This document shows, one piece after another, positions 50,937 to 59,367 of a stretch of DNA of 61,064 nucleotides. Below the pieces are notes generated by a model, which saw only the letters and a list, made by a program, of their open reading frames with translations, did no database searches and was not told the origin of the DNA. The DNA comes from an uncultured Bacteroidota bacterium. Lineage in GTDB: Bacteria > Bacteroidota > Bacteroidia > Flavobacteriales_D > Sanyastnellaceae. How positions within the stretch are numbered: the stretch's first letter is position 1; each line of letters begins with the position of its first letter. The position numbers and the translations under genes were made by a program. The DNA is taken from the NCBI GenBank assembly GCA_903932685.1, contig CAIZGX010000063.1:1-61064 (forward strand). The letters run 5' to 3'.

Positions 50937-51964
50937 TGAAACTCCGGATTATTCACAAACTCCATATCCGTTAACGTTTTCATGAAGGCAACAAGGTCTT
51001 CCATTTCTTGCTGAGTCATTCTTCCCTTTACCGCGAAAGATAAGTTGGGATCTAGGTTAGCGCTGTAGCGGAAGCCCGTGTTGTAATGCTGAACACATTC
51101 CAACAAGGTTTGAAATCTTCCGTCGTGCATAAACGGCGCGGTCAATTCAACATTTCGAAGTGATGGCGTTTTGAATTTCCCTTTATCACTCGCGTTCAAG
51201 GTAATCATATATCTTCCCTCATCGACAGGTATACTGTCCAGTCCCGTGTTCCGAAATTCGAAATCGCTGAACGTAGATCCCATCGAATGGCAGTGAACAC
51301 AGTCACCTTTTTCCATGTCTTCAAACAACGCTTTCCCATTCAATTCTTGAGCCGTAAGGAGCGCTTCTCCTCGCATGTACTGATCGTATTTCGAATTACC
51401 AGAAATAAGCGTTCGTTCGAATTGCGCAATGGCGCGCATGATGTTTTGTGAAGACACTTCAGCAATGCCAAATGCAGCTTTGAAGAGATCTGGATATTCC
51501 GCGGTTGCATTTAATTTCGCCACAACGTTCGCCATGGTTTCATGCATTTCAATGGGGTTAGTTATGGGCCCCATAACCTGACTTTCCAATCCGTTCGCTC
51601 CACCGTCCCAAAAGAATTTCGTTTGCCATCCGAGGTTAATCAAGGGCATTGCATTTCGGGTTCCTGCAATCCCATCTATGCCGGTGCTGAACTGATTCGG
51701 GTCGGTGAACCCAAAATCTTGTAGGTGACAACTCGCGCAGCTTTGCGTGTTATTTGCAGATAGAATAGGGTCATAGAACAGACGCTTTCCAAGCGCGATT
51801 CCTTCAACCGTTAGCGGATTGTTAGAAGGAATGTTCATAGGAGGAAGTCCTTCCGGAATGACAAGTGTATACGGCGTTGCAGCAGGTATTTCGTCTTCAC
51901 CTTTGTCGCATGCAACAAAGAGAAGAGGAGCAATAAAAATGAATGCAACGATTATTTTTTTCAT
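50933..51964 (-). CDS. Di-haem cytochrome c peroxidase-like protein, MbnH-type
   Basis: The 343-residue lipoprotein (signal FIAPLLFVAC) has two haem-binding motifs, CASCH and CVHCH, in the di-haem peroxidase fold (LGKRLFYDPILSANNTQSC). Its start overlaps the end of the MbnP-like gene by 4 bp. In methanotrophs the MbnH partner of MbnP is a di-haem enzyme that oxidises a Trp of MbnP to kynurenine, creating a copper site. Context makes the same role here likely, but a conventional cytochrome c peroxidase is the alternative. The tail overlaps the convergent BNR gene by 4 bp. Confidence 0.85.
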   Translation of the reverse strand: MKKIIVAFIFIAPLLFVACDKGEDEIPAATPYTLVIPEGLPPMNIPSNNPLTVEGIALGKRLFYDPILSANNTQSCASCHLQDFGFTDPNQFSTGIDGIAGTRNAMPLINLGWQTKFFWDGGANGLESQVMGPITNPIEMHETMANVVAKLNATAEYPDLFKAAFGIAEVSSQNIMRAIAQFERTLISGNSKYDQYMRGEALLTAQELNGKALFEDMEKGDCVHCHSMGSTFSDFEFRNTGLDSIPVDEGRYMITLNASDKGKFKTPSLRNVELTAPFMHDGRFQTLLECVQHYNTGFRYSANLDPNLSFAVKGRMTQQEMEDLVAFMKTLTDMEFVNNPEFH

Positions 51965-52710
51965 TCTTGTAAGAAGACAAATGCGCTTGCCGAAAATGCG
52001 TTTGGAAAATTCGCACGAAGCGTATTGATCCAAGGAATATCTGAAGTGGAAATACTCTGGTGGTTGTTGTTCCCTGTGAATGCAATTGTGTTCGGATTGC
52101 TATACAATTTATTCAAATCGAATTGAAGATTAATGACAGAAGCACTGCGGTCTGCATGAAGTTCAATGGGTAACGAAATGGGCACTAAAGCGCGATCTGT
52201 CCCGTAGTGATAAATAAGCGGTTGCTCTGTTCCAGAAGTACTAGAGGTGAAATACCCTTCATGCTTGAAGAAAATGTATCCGGTGTTCCAAGTCCAAATC
52301 ATGCCGTACATCGGGTCTAAATCTCCTGCCTGATCTCCTGAGTGGTTGTGCAGCGAATCGACACCTAAATTGAATTCTAATGAAGTGTAATGTCCATCCG
52401 GAATAATAACATCTCCCAGTTCCAACGAAGAAGGAACCGCCTGATCAATAAGTTCATGCGCATACAATTCAACCCGCTCTCCGTTTTCGTTTACAAGCTT
52501 CATGTGTGAAATATAGTATTTCAGCATGTATGCATTGTATGCTTCTCCAGCAGCGTTGGTGTAAGTGCTGTCCAAATGGAATGCGTCTGTTCCGATGAGG
52601 TTAGTAATGTTTACGCGATTATAGGATTTGCATTTTGTCCCAAGGTCTTTGCGACAGGAGGAAATAGTAATCGTGCAAAGGGTAATCAGAAGAAGTGCAA
52701 ATTGTTTCAT
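51961..52710 (-). CDS. MbnP-family lipoprotein
   Basis: The 249-residue lipoprotein has the lipobox TISSC (Cys19). The MbnP pattern is clear: a FNLGVDSLHNHSGDQAGDLDP segment (in two pieces, SLHNHSGD and AGDLDP), MYGMIWTWNTGYIFFKHEG with Trp residues, then a middle His/Asp-rich part. MbnP binds copper after a Trp-to-kynurenine change made by MbnH. It is the first gene of a two-gene operon with the di-haem protein. The -7 box lies 4 nt before the ATG. Confidence 0.85.
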   Translation of the reverse strand: MKQFALLLITLCTITISSCRKDLGTKCKSYNRVNITNLIGTDAFHLDSTYTNAAGEAYNAYMLKYYISHMKLVNENGERVELYAHELIDQAVPSSLELGDVIIPDGHYTSLEFNLGVDSLHNHSGDQAGDLDPMYGMIWTWNTGYIFFKHEGYFTSSTSGTEQPLIYHYGTDRALVPISLPIELHADRSASVINLQFDLNKLYSNPNTIAFTGNNNHQSISTSDIPWINTLRANFPNAFSASAFVFLQE

Positions 52711-52714
52711 TTCT

Positions 52715-52722
52715 CAAAAATA
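52715..52722 (-). promoter_or_regulatory. -7 element TATTTTTG of the MbnP-MbnH operon
   Basis: The reverse strand reads TATTTTTG, a perfect TAnnTTTG match, ending exactly 4 nt before the ATG at 52710. Confidence 0.6.
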
Positions 52723-52769
52723 AGATGAATTGTGTTCTACAGCTTTTTTATAACGAGATTTGCACCAAT

Positions 52770-52842
52770 GCCCCCGTAGTTTAACAGGATAAAACGGCCG
52801 TTTCCTAAACAGCTAATCCGTGTTCGAGTCACGGCGGGGGTA
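52770..52842 (+). tRNA. tRNA-Arg (anticodon CCU)
   Basis: The cloverleaf folds with an acceptor stem GCCCCCG/CGGGGGT (one G-U pair), a D arm GTTT...AAAC, an anticodon stem-loop GCCGT-TTCCTAA-ACAGC with anticodon CCT, and a T arm CCGTG-TTCGAGT-CACGG. The anticodon stem has one C-A mismatch in its middle. No CCA is encoded. Confidence 0.88.
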
Positions 52843-52997
52843 TTTTCTTTCTTAACGTTGCAAACACATTGCTATAACGCTGGGTTTTCATACAGAACAT
52901 TGAATTAACAAGTGGTAGGGTGTAATTGACGTAATGTTTATTTTCAGTTAATTTCTTAATAGCAAGATGTGTGGTGATTTGCATAAAAATCATTCAC

Positions 52998-55900
52998 ATG
53001 AAAAAGTCTTTATTGGGGTTACTTCTATTAGTATGCTCTTTATCTCTTCAATCTCAAGTTCGTATCACGGAAGTGATGTCGAGCGGCGGCACATCTGATT
53101 GGTTCGAATTGACGAATTACGGAAGCACAGCTATTGATATTACTGGTTGGAAGGTTGACGATAATTCGTTCAATTTTGCAACGTCTGTTTTGTTGAATGG
53201 AGTCACATCCATTGCTCCGAATGAGCGAGTAATGTTTTGTGAAAACGCTAATGCTGCTTATGCTGCGACCTTCAGAACTTTCTGGGGTTTGGCTGCAGAT
53301 GTGCAAGTAGGAACTTATACAGGTAGCGGAATTGGTCTTTCTTCTTCGGGAGATGGTGTGATTGTTTTTAATGCGAGTGGAACAGAAATTTGGCGAGTAA
53401 GCTTCGGCGCAGCAACAGCAGGATCTTCTTTTTATTGGGGTTATGATATTGCAGGTAATTTCGATCCAATGTATGTAGGTGCTGCCAATGTTGGATTGGT
53501 GAGTGTATTGGGAACAATTCAAAGTCAAGTAACTGTTAACAGTGCCGATGTCGCAATGAATGTTGGTTCTCCAAGAACATCTATTCAACCCGTGAATCCA
53601 GTCTCAGGATGTATTGATGCTACTGCTTGTAACTACAATTCTACAGCCACTACGAGTGACAATTCTTGCACATACGGTCAAACGTATTACTTAGACCAAG
53701 ATGCAGATGGATATGGTACTTCAGGTACTTCAACTGTTAGTTGTACTGCTGTTGCTGGTTATGTTTTATCAAATACAGATTGCAACGATGAGGTTGCTGC
53801 TATTTCTCCTGGAGCTTCTGAGAATTGTTTGAATCTATTAGACGACAATTGTGACGGGTTGGTAAATGTGGGTTGTCCGAATGCAGAAGTGAGTATTGCT
53901 TCAGCATCTAATTTCATTCAAGTAAACGAAGACGCAGGCATGGTTTCAATTCCTGTATCTGTGACTAACGCAAACGCATTACCGATCAATGTTCATTTTG
54001 AACTTTCTGTTTATTCCAATGCTACTGTTGGTTCTGATTTTACTTGGACAGACTCTTTAGTCATTGAACCACTGACAAACGGAGTAGTGAATCATTCGGT
54101 TTCAATTATTGATGATTCGGTGATTGAAAATGCGGAACGTGTTATTGTAAGAATTCTTTCTTCGAGTAATGGCGTTGTTCATGCTTCAAATAACTACCGA
54201 ATCATTTTCATAAAAGACAATGAGGTGAATAATATTCCTTCAACAAATGAATTGAATTTGAATTTGCTTTCAAGTTTTTCTAATGGAGCTTCTGTTGTTA
54301 ACTCTGCTGAAATCGTCGCCCATTGCAGATTAACACAACGCTTGTTCATTGCGAACAGCATTGCTGCAAAGATGGATATTGTTGATTTTGCAAATCCTGC
54401 TTCTCCGGTTTTGATTTCATCAATTGATATGACTCCGTATGGTAACATTAACTCTATTGCGGTTCATGACGGAATTATTGCAGTGGCCGTTGAGAATTCG
54501 AATGCGCAAGAAAATGGAAAGATTGTTTTCTTCGACCCAGACGGAGTATTCGTAAATGAAGTGCCAACCGGCGCCATGCCCGATATGATTACTTTTTCGA
54601 AGGACTATTCGAAAGTGATAACAGCGAATGAAGGAGAGCCGAGTTCTGATTATTCAGTTGACCCAGAAGGATCAATTACTGTTGTAGACATTAGTGGAGG
54701 TATTGCGAATTTGACAAATGGAAATGCAATACAAATTCCGCTAACCCAATTTAATGGTCAAGAGATAGCTCTTCGCGCGCAAGGCATTCGAATCTTCACT
54801 ACTTCTGCAAGTGTTGCTCAAGATTTAGAGCCCGAGTATGTGGCTGTTTCAGACGACAACACCAAAGCATACATTACATTGCAAGAGAACAATGCCATTT
54901 TGGTTGTTGACTTGTTGACGAACACCATTGAGTCTATACGCGCTTTAGGATTTGCAGATTACTCTGAAGGTTCTGGAAACTCGTTGGATGCTTCCGATCA
55001 GAGCGGTGCAATATTGAACACATCTGGAATTCCTATTCGCGGAGTATACATGCCAGATGCAATTTCTTATTCAACCATCAATGGAAATGGATATGTATTC
55101 ATGGCGAATGAAGGTGATTCACGTGAGTTTGGTTCTGTAGTAGATGCAAACAGAATTTCTTCTTCTACGTTTAACAACCTTGATCCTGTTGCATTCCCAC
55201 AAGCGGCTATTTTAAGAAACAATAAATTCTTAGGAAGACTAAGCGCATTGAAGTATTCAGGCGATACAGACGGAGATGGTGATTATGATGAACTTCATGT
55301 AATGGGCTCTCGCTCATTCACCATTCGCAACGCAGCAACCAATGAATTGGTTTTCGATTCAAAAGATTTGTTTGAAAAAATTACTGCAAATTCAACTTTA
55401 ACCGCTGCTTTCTTCAACGCTTCAAATACCACTGGCGCTGCTGTTTCTAAGAATAGAAGTGACGATAAAGGCCCTGAGCCGGAAGGAGTAACGGTTGCTG
55501 AAATCGATGGAATACACTACGCATTTATTGCATTGGAACGTGTAGGTGGATGTATGGTTTTCAATGTTGAAAATCCGAATGCTCCTGTTTTCGTGACATA
55601 TGCGAATAATAGAACGTTAAATGGAAGCGGACCTGATTTAGGTGCTGAAGGAATTATTTTCATCTCGGCAGAGGATTCTCCAAACGGACAAGCCATTGTT
55701 ATTTTGGCGAATGAAGTGAGTAGCACGTTATCGATTTTTGCTGCGAATACTTGTGCTTCCCTTTCAGCTTCAGTTGTAGCACCTACAACAACAACGGCTT
55801 GTCAAGGAGAGGCTATTGAATTAACTGCTACTACTGCAGCAAATGTGACTTCACAATGGTACAAAGACGAACAAGCAATTGGAATGATGAATCAAAACTC

Positions 55901-57263
55901 ATTGAATGTTACCGAGTCGGGTGTTTATCATTTGGAAGTAACGAACAGTCAGTTTCAATGTAGCCATTCATACAACGACATTGCAGTTACAATTTATGCA
56001 CTTCCGAAACTAACAGCTCCTGCTGATCTAGCGGTATGTTTCGGAAGTGAAATTCAGTTGCAAGCCCAAGGTGCTGACAATATCCTTTGGAATGGTAATC
56101 TGGCCAACGGTTCTATTCTGACTCCTGCAACTTCAGGTACCTATACGGCTGTTGGAGTCAATGAATACGGTTGCGAGTCTTCAGTACAGTGGAATGTTCA
56201 GGTAAACGAAGTACCTACGGTCTATGCAGGTGAAGATATCACTGTTTGCGAAGGTTCTTATGTAGAGTTTGCTGGTGCTGGAGCTATTGACTATGTGTGG
56301 AGCAATGGAGTTTCAGATACTTATGGAACATTATTGTTTGCATCAGAGGAAATAACTGTTACTGGAACCAATGCCTTCGGTTGTTCAGATACAGACACAT
56401 TGCAAGCAACTGTTTTACCAAATCAGAACTTCTATGAAGACATGGATATGGATGGGTATGGAAATACTTCGACTTTGCTTAGCACTTGTATTCAACCGGT
56501 TGGATATATCACTGTAGCAGGCGATTGCAACGACATGAATGCTGCAGTGAACGAAGGAATGATGGAATTGTGTAATGATGTTGACGACAATTGTAACAAT
56601 CTTGTTGATGACGGTTTGGATTTTGCGAACTACTACTTCGACAATGATGGAGATACGTTCGGTAATACAACGGATGCAGTATTTTCTTGCGAGCAACCGA
56701 ACGGTTATGTCCTTAGCGGTGGAGATTGCAATGATAACGCATTTGGAGTTTATCCAGGTTCTGCTGAATTCTGTAACGGAACTGATGACGATTGCGACGG
56801 AGCCATTGATAACGGGTTGGTGTTCTTAAGTTATTACGGAGATGCAGACGGTGATACCTACGGTGACATAAACAACAGTGAAAGTTTCTGTTCTGACCCG
56901 GGTAGCCCTTTCGTAACAAACGATACAGACTGCGACGATACGAATGCGCAAGTAAATCCGGGTGCTACGGAAATATGGGAAAATGGAATTGACGACGATT
57001 GCAATCCGAATACGAGTGATGTTAGCGTTGAAGAGTTAAGTGCAATGGACTTTAACGTATTCCCGAATCCGGTTCAAAATGTATTGACAATCGTGAGTCA
57101 AGGAAATGACTTGGATGCCATTCATATTTACAATGCCGTTGGTACTTTAATAAGCACATTGAATCCTATGGGATCAGTTGCAACATTAGATATCTCTGAT
57201 TGGTCTGCTGGTTATTACGTTGTTCGAATTGGACAAACCAGTAAGACAATTGTAAAGTTATAA
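52998..57263 (+). CDS. Multidomain secreted T9SS protein (lamin-tail, MopE-type repeats, choice-of-anchor I)
   Basis: This 1421-residue protein begins with a signal peptide and a lamin-tail-like domain (ITEVMSSGGTSDWFELTNYG). A MopE-type metal-binding repeat follows (YYLDQDADGYGTSG ... DCNDEVAAISPG), then a Calx-beta-like domain (residues about 300-420) and a large choice-of-anchor-I-type beta-propeller with GEPSSDYSVDPEGSI and EPEGVTVAEIDG. Two Ig-like modules come next, three more MopE-type repeats (for example DDDCDGAIDNG), and a type A sorting domain (VFPNPVQNVLTIVS). Such Asp/Asn-rich repeats usually bind calcium. The start at 52998 is chosen for the signal peptide. Confidence 0.85.
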   Translation: MKKSLLGLLLLVCSLSLQSQVRITEVMSSGGTSDWFELTNYGSTAIDITGWKVDDNSFNFATSVLLNGVTSIAPNERVMFCENANAAYAATFRTFWGLAADVQVGTYTGSGIGLSSSGDGVIVFNASGTEIWRVSFGAATAGSSFYWGYDIAGNFDPMYVGAANVGLVSVLGTIQSQVTVNSADVAMNVGSPRTSIQPVNPVSGCIDATACNYNSTATTSDNSCTYGQTYYLDQDADGYGTSGTSTVSCTAVAGYVLSNTDCNDEVAAISPGASENCLNLLDDNCDGLVNVGCPNAEVSIASASNFIQVNEDAGMVSIPVSVTNANALPINVHFELSVYSNATVGSDFTWTDSLVIEPLTNGVVNHSVSIIDDSVIENAERVIVRILSSSNGVVHASNNYRIIFIKDNEVNNIPSTNELNLNLLSSFSNGASVVNSAEIVAHCRLTQRLFIANSIAAKMDIVDFANPASPVLISSIDMTPYGNINSIAVHDGIIAVAVENSNAQENGKIVFFDPDGVFVNEVPTGAMPDMITFSKDYSKVITANEGEPSSDYSVDPEGSITVVDISGGIANLTNGNAIQIPLTQFNGQEIALRAQGIRIFTTSASVAQDLEPEYVAVSDDNTKAYITLQENNAILVVDLLTNTIESIRALGFADYSEGSGNSLDASDQSGAILNTSGIPIRGVYMPDAISYSTINGNGYVFMANEGDSREFGSVVDANRISSSTFNNLDPVAFPQAAILRNNKFLGRLSALKYSGDTDGDGDYDELHVMGSRSFTIRNAATNELVFDSKDLFEKITANSTLTAAFFNASNTTGAAVSKNRSDDKGPEPEGVTVAEIDGIHYAFIALERVGGCMVFNVENPNAPVFVTYANNRTLNGSGPDLGAEGIIFISAEDSPNGQAIVILANEVSSTLSIFAANTCASLSASVVAPTTTTACQGEAIELTATTAANVTSQWYKDEQAIGMMNQNSLNVTESGVYHLEVTNSQFQCSHSYNDIAVTIYALPKLTAPADLAVCFGSEIQLQAQGADNILWNGNLANGSILTPATSGTYTAVGVNEYGCESSVQWNVQVNEVPTVYAGEDITVCEGSYVEFAGAGAIDYVWSNGVSDTYGTLLFASEEITVTGTNAFGCSDTDTLQATVLPNQNFYEDMDMDGYGNTSTLLSTCIQPVGYITVAGDCNDMNAAVNEGMMELCNDVDDNCNNLVDDGLDFANYYFDNDGDTFGNTTDAVFSCEQPNGYVLSGGDCNDNAFGVYPGSAEFCNGTDDDCDGAIDNGLVFLSYYGDADGDTYGDINNSESFCSDPGSPFVTNDTDCDDTNAQVNPGATEIWENGIDDDCNPNTSDVSVEELSAMDFNVFPNPVQNVLTIVSQGNDLDAIHIYNAVGTLISTLNPMGSVATLDISDWSAGYYVVRIGQTSKTIVKL

Positions 57264-57283
57264 CTTGGAAATTATTTCTTGAG

Positions 57284-57308
57284 CAGCCCCTTTCGAGGGG
57301 CTGTTTTC
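57284..57308 (+). terminator. Rho-independent terminator after the multidomain gene
   Basis: CAGCCCC (57284-57290) and GGGGCTG (57297-57303) form a 7-bp G+C-rich stem with a 6-nt loop, followed by TTTTC. Confidence 0.85.
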
Positions 57309-57414
57309 ATTTAACAATTTCCTTACACAAACGCGAATAGATTGAGCAATTCGTAATATTCGATTAATATGATTTTTTCTTTGCATTCATATTCTTGCAG
57401 AAGATTTTTAGGTA

Positions 57415-58257
57415 ATGAAGACATTAAAATTTCTTGCAGTAATTATTGCTGTCTTATTGGGTTTTAGAGGTTTCACTCAAGACGGCTTGGAAGGAATTGT
57501 TGTGGAGAAATTTTATGTCTCAACCAAAGCGGATAACGCAGGAAAATTATACAGCGGAGATCTTCCTGAAGGAAGTGTGACCTACAGAATTTACGTCGAC
57601 TTAAAACCGGGATTTCGCTTTCAAGCTGCTTATGGTTCTCCACAACATCCATTGGTGATTGAGTCAACTGAAAATTTCTACAACCATTTGGAAGACGGAA
57701 ATACGCATCCGAACATTATTCCAGAACGCACATACAAAAAGAACATCACATTATTAGATTCTTGGCTCTCTGCTGGTGCGTGTGCCGAGGGTCACTTGGG
57801 CATATTGAAAGAATACGACGACACCATAAGTGATAAGTTTATTGGTTTTGAAAAAGGTTATTTCAAAGGCAAAAAGAAATCTGTTCCACTCTATGACGTA
57901 GACGGTATGAAACGTTCTGCTGTTTTGCCTGTTCCGACTTTTTTTCAAATGGATTTCTTATCGAAGGTTATCGGAACCACAACTTCTGAGAAAAGAATTC
58001 ACAGTGATAACGGCGCATGGGCGGCTTTAGGAAAGGGCGCTGTAGGTGCCGATTCATTGTCAACGAACTGTGTGCTTATTGCTCAGCTTACTACAGAGGG
58101 TGAATTATCATTTGAGTTGAATTTGCTCATTGGAGCACCGAATGGTAGCTCTCAGAAGTACGTCGCCCGCAATCCAATTACGGAAGAAAGTGAATGGACG
58201 CATCCCGAATTGATATTCAATTCAAACAGTAAAAAAAATAAATCAAAGAAAAAATAA
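57415..58257 (+). CDS. Secreted protein of unknown family, basic C-terminal tail
   Basis: The 280-residue protein has a signal peptide (LAVIIAVLLGFRGFTQ) and begins DGLEGIVVEKFYVS, almost identical to the next gene (GLEGIVVEKYYVS). Both share GSVTYRxYxxLxPGxxxxxxxGSPQH in the first 100 residues. This one lacks a sorting domain and ends in a Lys-rich tail (KKNKSKKK). I recognise no domain. It stands 5 bp before its paralogue and before a TonB receptor, so a surface complex or substrate pathway is suggested. Confidence 0.7.
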   Translation: MKTLKFLAVIIAVLLGFRGFTQDGLEGIVVEKFYVSTKADNAGKLYSGDLPEGSVTYRIYVDLKPGFRFQAAYGSPQHPLVIESTENFYNHLEDGNTHPNIIPERTYKKNITLLDSWLSAGACAEGHLGILKEYDDTISDKFIGFEKGYFKGKKKSVPLYDVDGMKRSAVLPVPTFFQMDFLSKVIGTTTSEKRIHSDNGAWAALGKGAVGADSLSTNCVLIAQLTTEGELSFELNLLIGAPNGSSQKYVARNPITEESEWTHPELIFNSNSKKNKSKKK

Positions 58258-58262
58258 ATCAA

Positions 58263-59348
58263 ATGAAAAAAGGATTACTCTTTATCTCAGCTCTTCTCGC
58301 TTCGACTATCGCATTTTCACAAGTGGGCTTAGAAGGAATTGTGGTTGAAAAATACTACGTTTCAGATGCTGCTGATAGCACAGATGCAGGGGACAACGGC
58401 GCCATGTATCCGCTGCACCTAGGTTCTGTTACGTATAGAGTTTACGCCAATTTATTACCAGGTTATAAGGTTATCCAATTGTTTGGGTCTCCACAGCACA
58501 CTATGAATGTGAATACGACTACGGCGTTTTACAACGATCCGAATTATGGTTTCAAAGTGTACCAAGGTACTAGCGTGAACAACACCAAAAAGAATACAAC
58601 CCTAATCGATTCTTACTTCACCATTGGCGGTGTTGCGAACGGTTTGTGCGGGGTCTTAAAAACAGAAGATACCGACGGAACCATTGGAAACAATCAAGGT
58701 ATTTTGGCGAACAACGATGCGTTGGCTGGATTACCTATTACGGGAATTGATGGGGTTGACGGATTAATGCCAGGCACTCCAATTCTTCCGAACGTTTTGG
58801 GTATTACGACTGAATTAGATATTTTCGATCAAAGCGTTGGAAACGATTTCACAACCAACGGCGCTGCCATTGCTGCATTGGGCGGAATGGAAGGAGTAAC
58901 TCCTTCAAACCATGTTTTATTGGGACAGTTCACAACAGACGGTGTTTTCAGTTTTCGATTGAATTTGCAATTGTCGACACCAGTGGCTGGCGAGAGTCAA
59001 ATTTTTGTAGCTGACTCAGCATTAACGGGCGAGTTTGTCGATTCAACTTTGATCTATACTTCTCTTCCTCCAGTTATTGATTTAGTTGAAGCGAACGGAG
59101 TTGTTTCTGACGTTGATTTTTCTGCCTATCCAAATCCTTGCGACAATCAATTGACAATAGTTCAGTCAAACAACCAAGTGGATAAAGTATCAATGAGATT
59201 AATGGATCTTACTGGTCGTGTTGTAATGAACGATGTTTATTGGAGTTCAAAGCGCACGATAGACACTACGAATCTTCCTAGTGGATTTTACACGGTCATG
59301 CTTGAAAGAAAAGGTCAGATTCATTCTGTGAAATTCGTTAAGAAATAA
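58263..59348 (+). CDS. Secreted paralogue of the preceding protein, with T9SS domain
   Basis: The 361-residue protein has a signal peptide (GLLFISALLASTIAFSQ) and the same family domain of about 260 residues, with VLLGQFTTDGVFSFRLNLQL matching VLIAQLTTEGELSFELNLLI in its neighbour. A type A sorting domain (YPNPCDNQLTIVQSNN ... LPSGFYTVMLERKG) is added, so this copy is displayed or secreted by T9SS while the sister gene product may stay in the periplasm. A TonB receptor begins 19 bp after its stop. Confidence 0.78.
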   Translation: MKKGLLFISALLASTIAFSQVGLEGIVVEKYYVSDAADSTDAGDNGAMYPLHLGSVTYRVYANLLPGYKVIQLFGSPQHTMNVNTTTAFYNDPNYGFKVYQGTSVNNTKKNTTLIDSYFTIGGVANGLCGVLKTEDTDGTIGNNQGILANNDALAGLPITGIDGVDGLMPGTPILPNVLGITTELDIFDQSVGNDFTTNGAAIAALGGMEGVTPSNHVLLGQFTTDGVFSFRLNLQLSTPVAGESQIFVADSALTGEFVDSTLIYTSLPPVIDLVEANGVVSDVDFSAYPNPCDNQLTIVQSNNQVDKVSMRLMDLTGRVVMNDVYWSSKRTIDTTNLPSGFYTVMLERKGQIHSVKFVKK

Positions 59349-59367
59349 AATTAGAAAGCTGTTGTCA

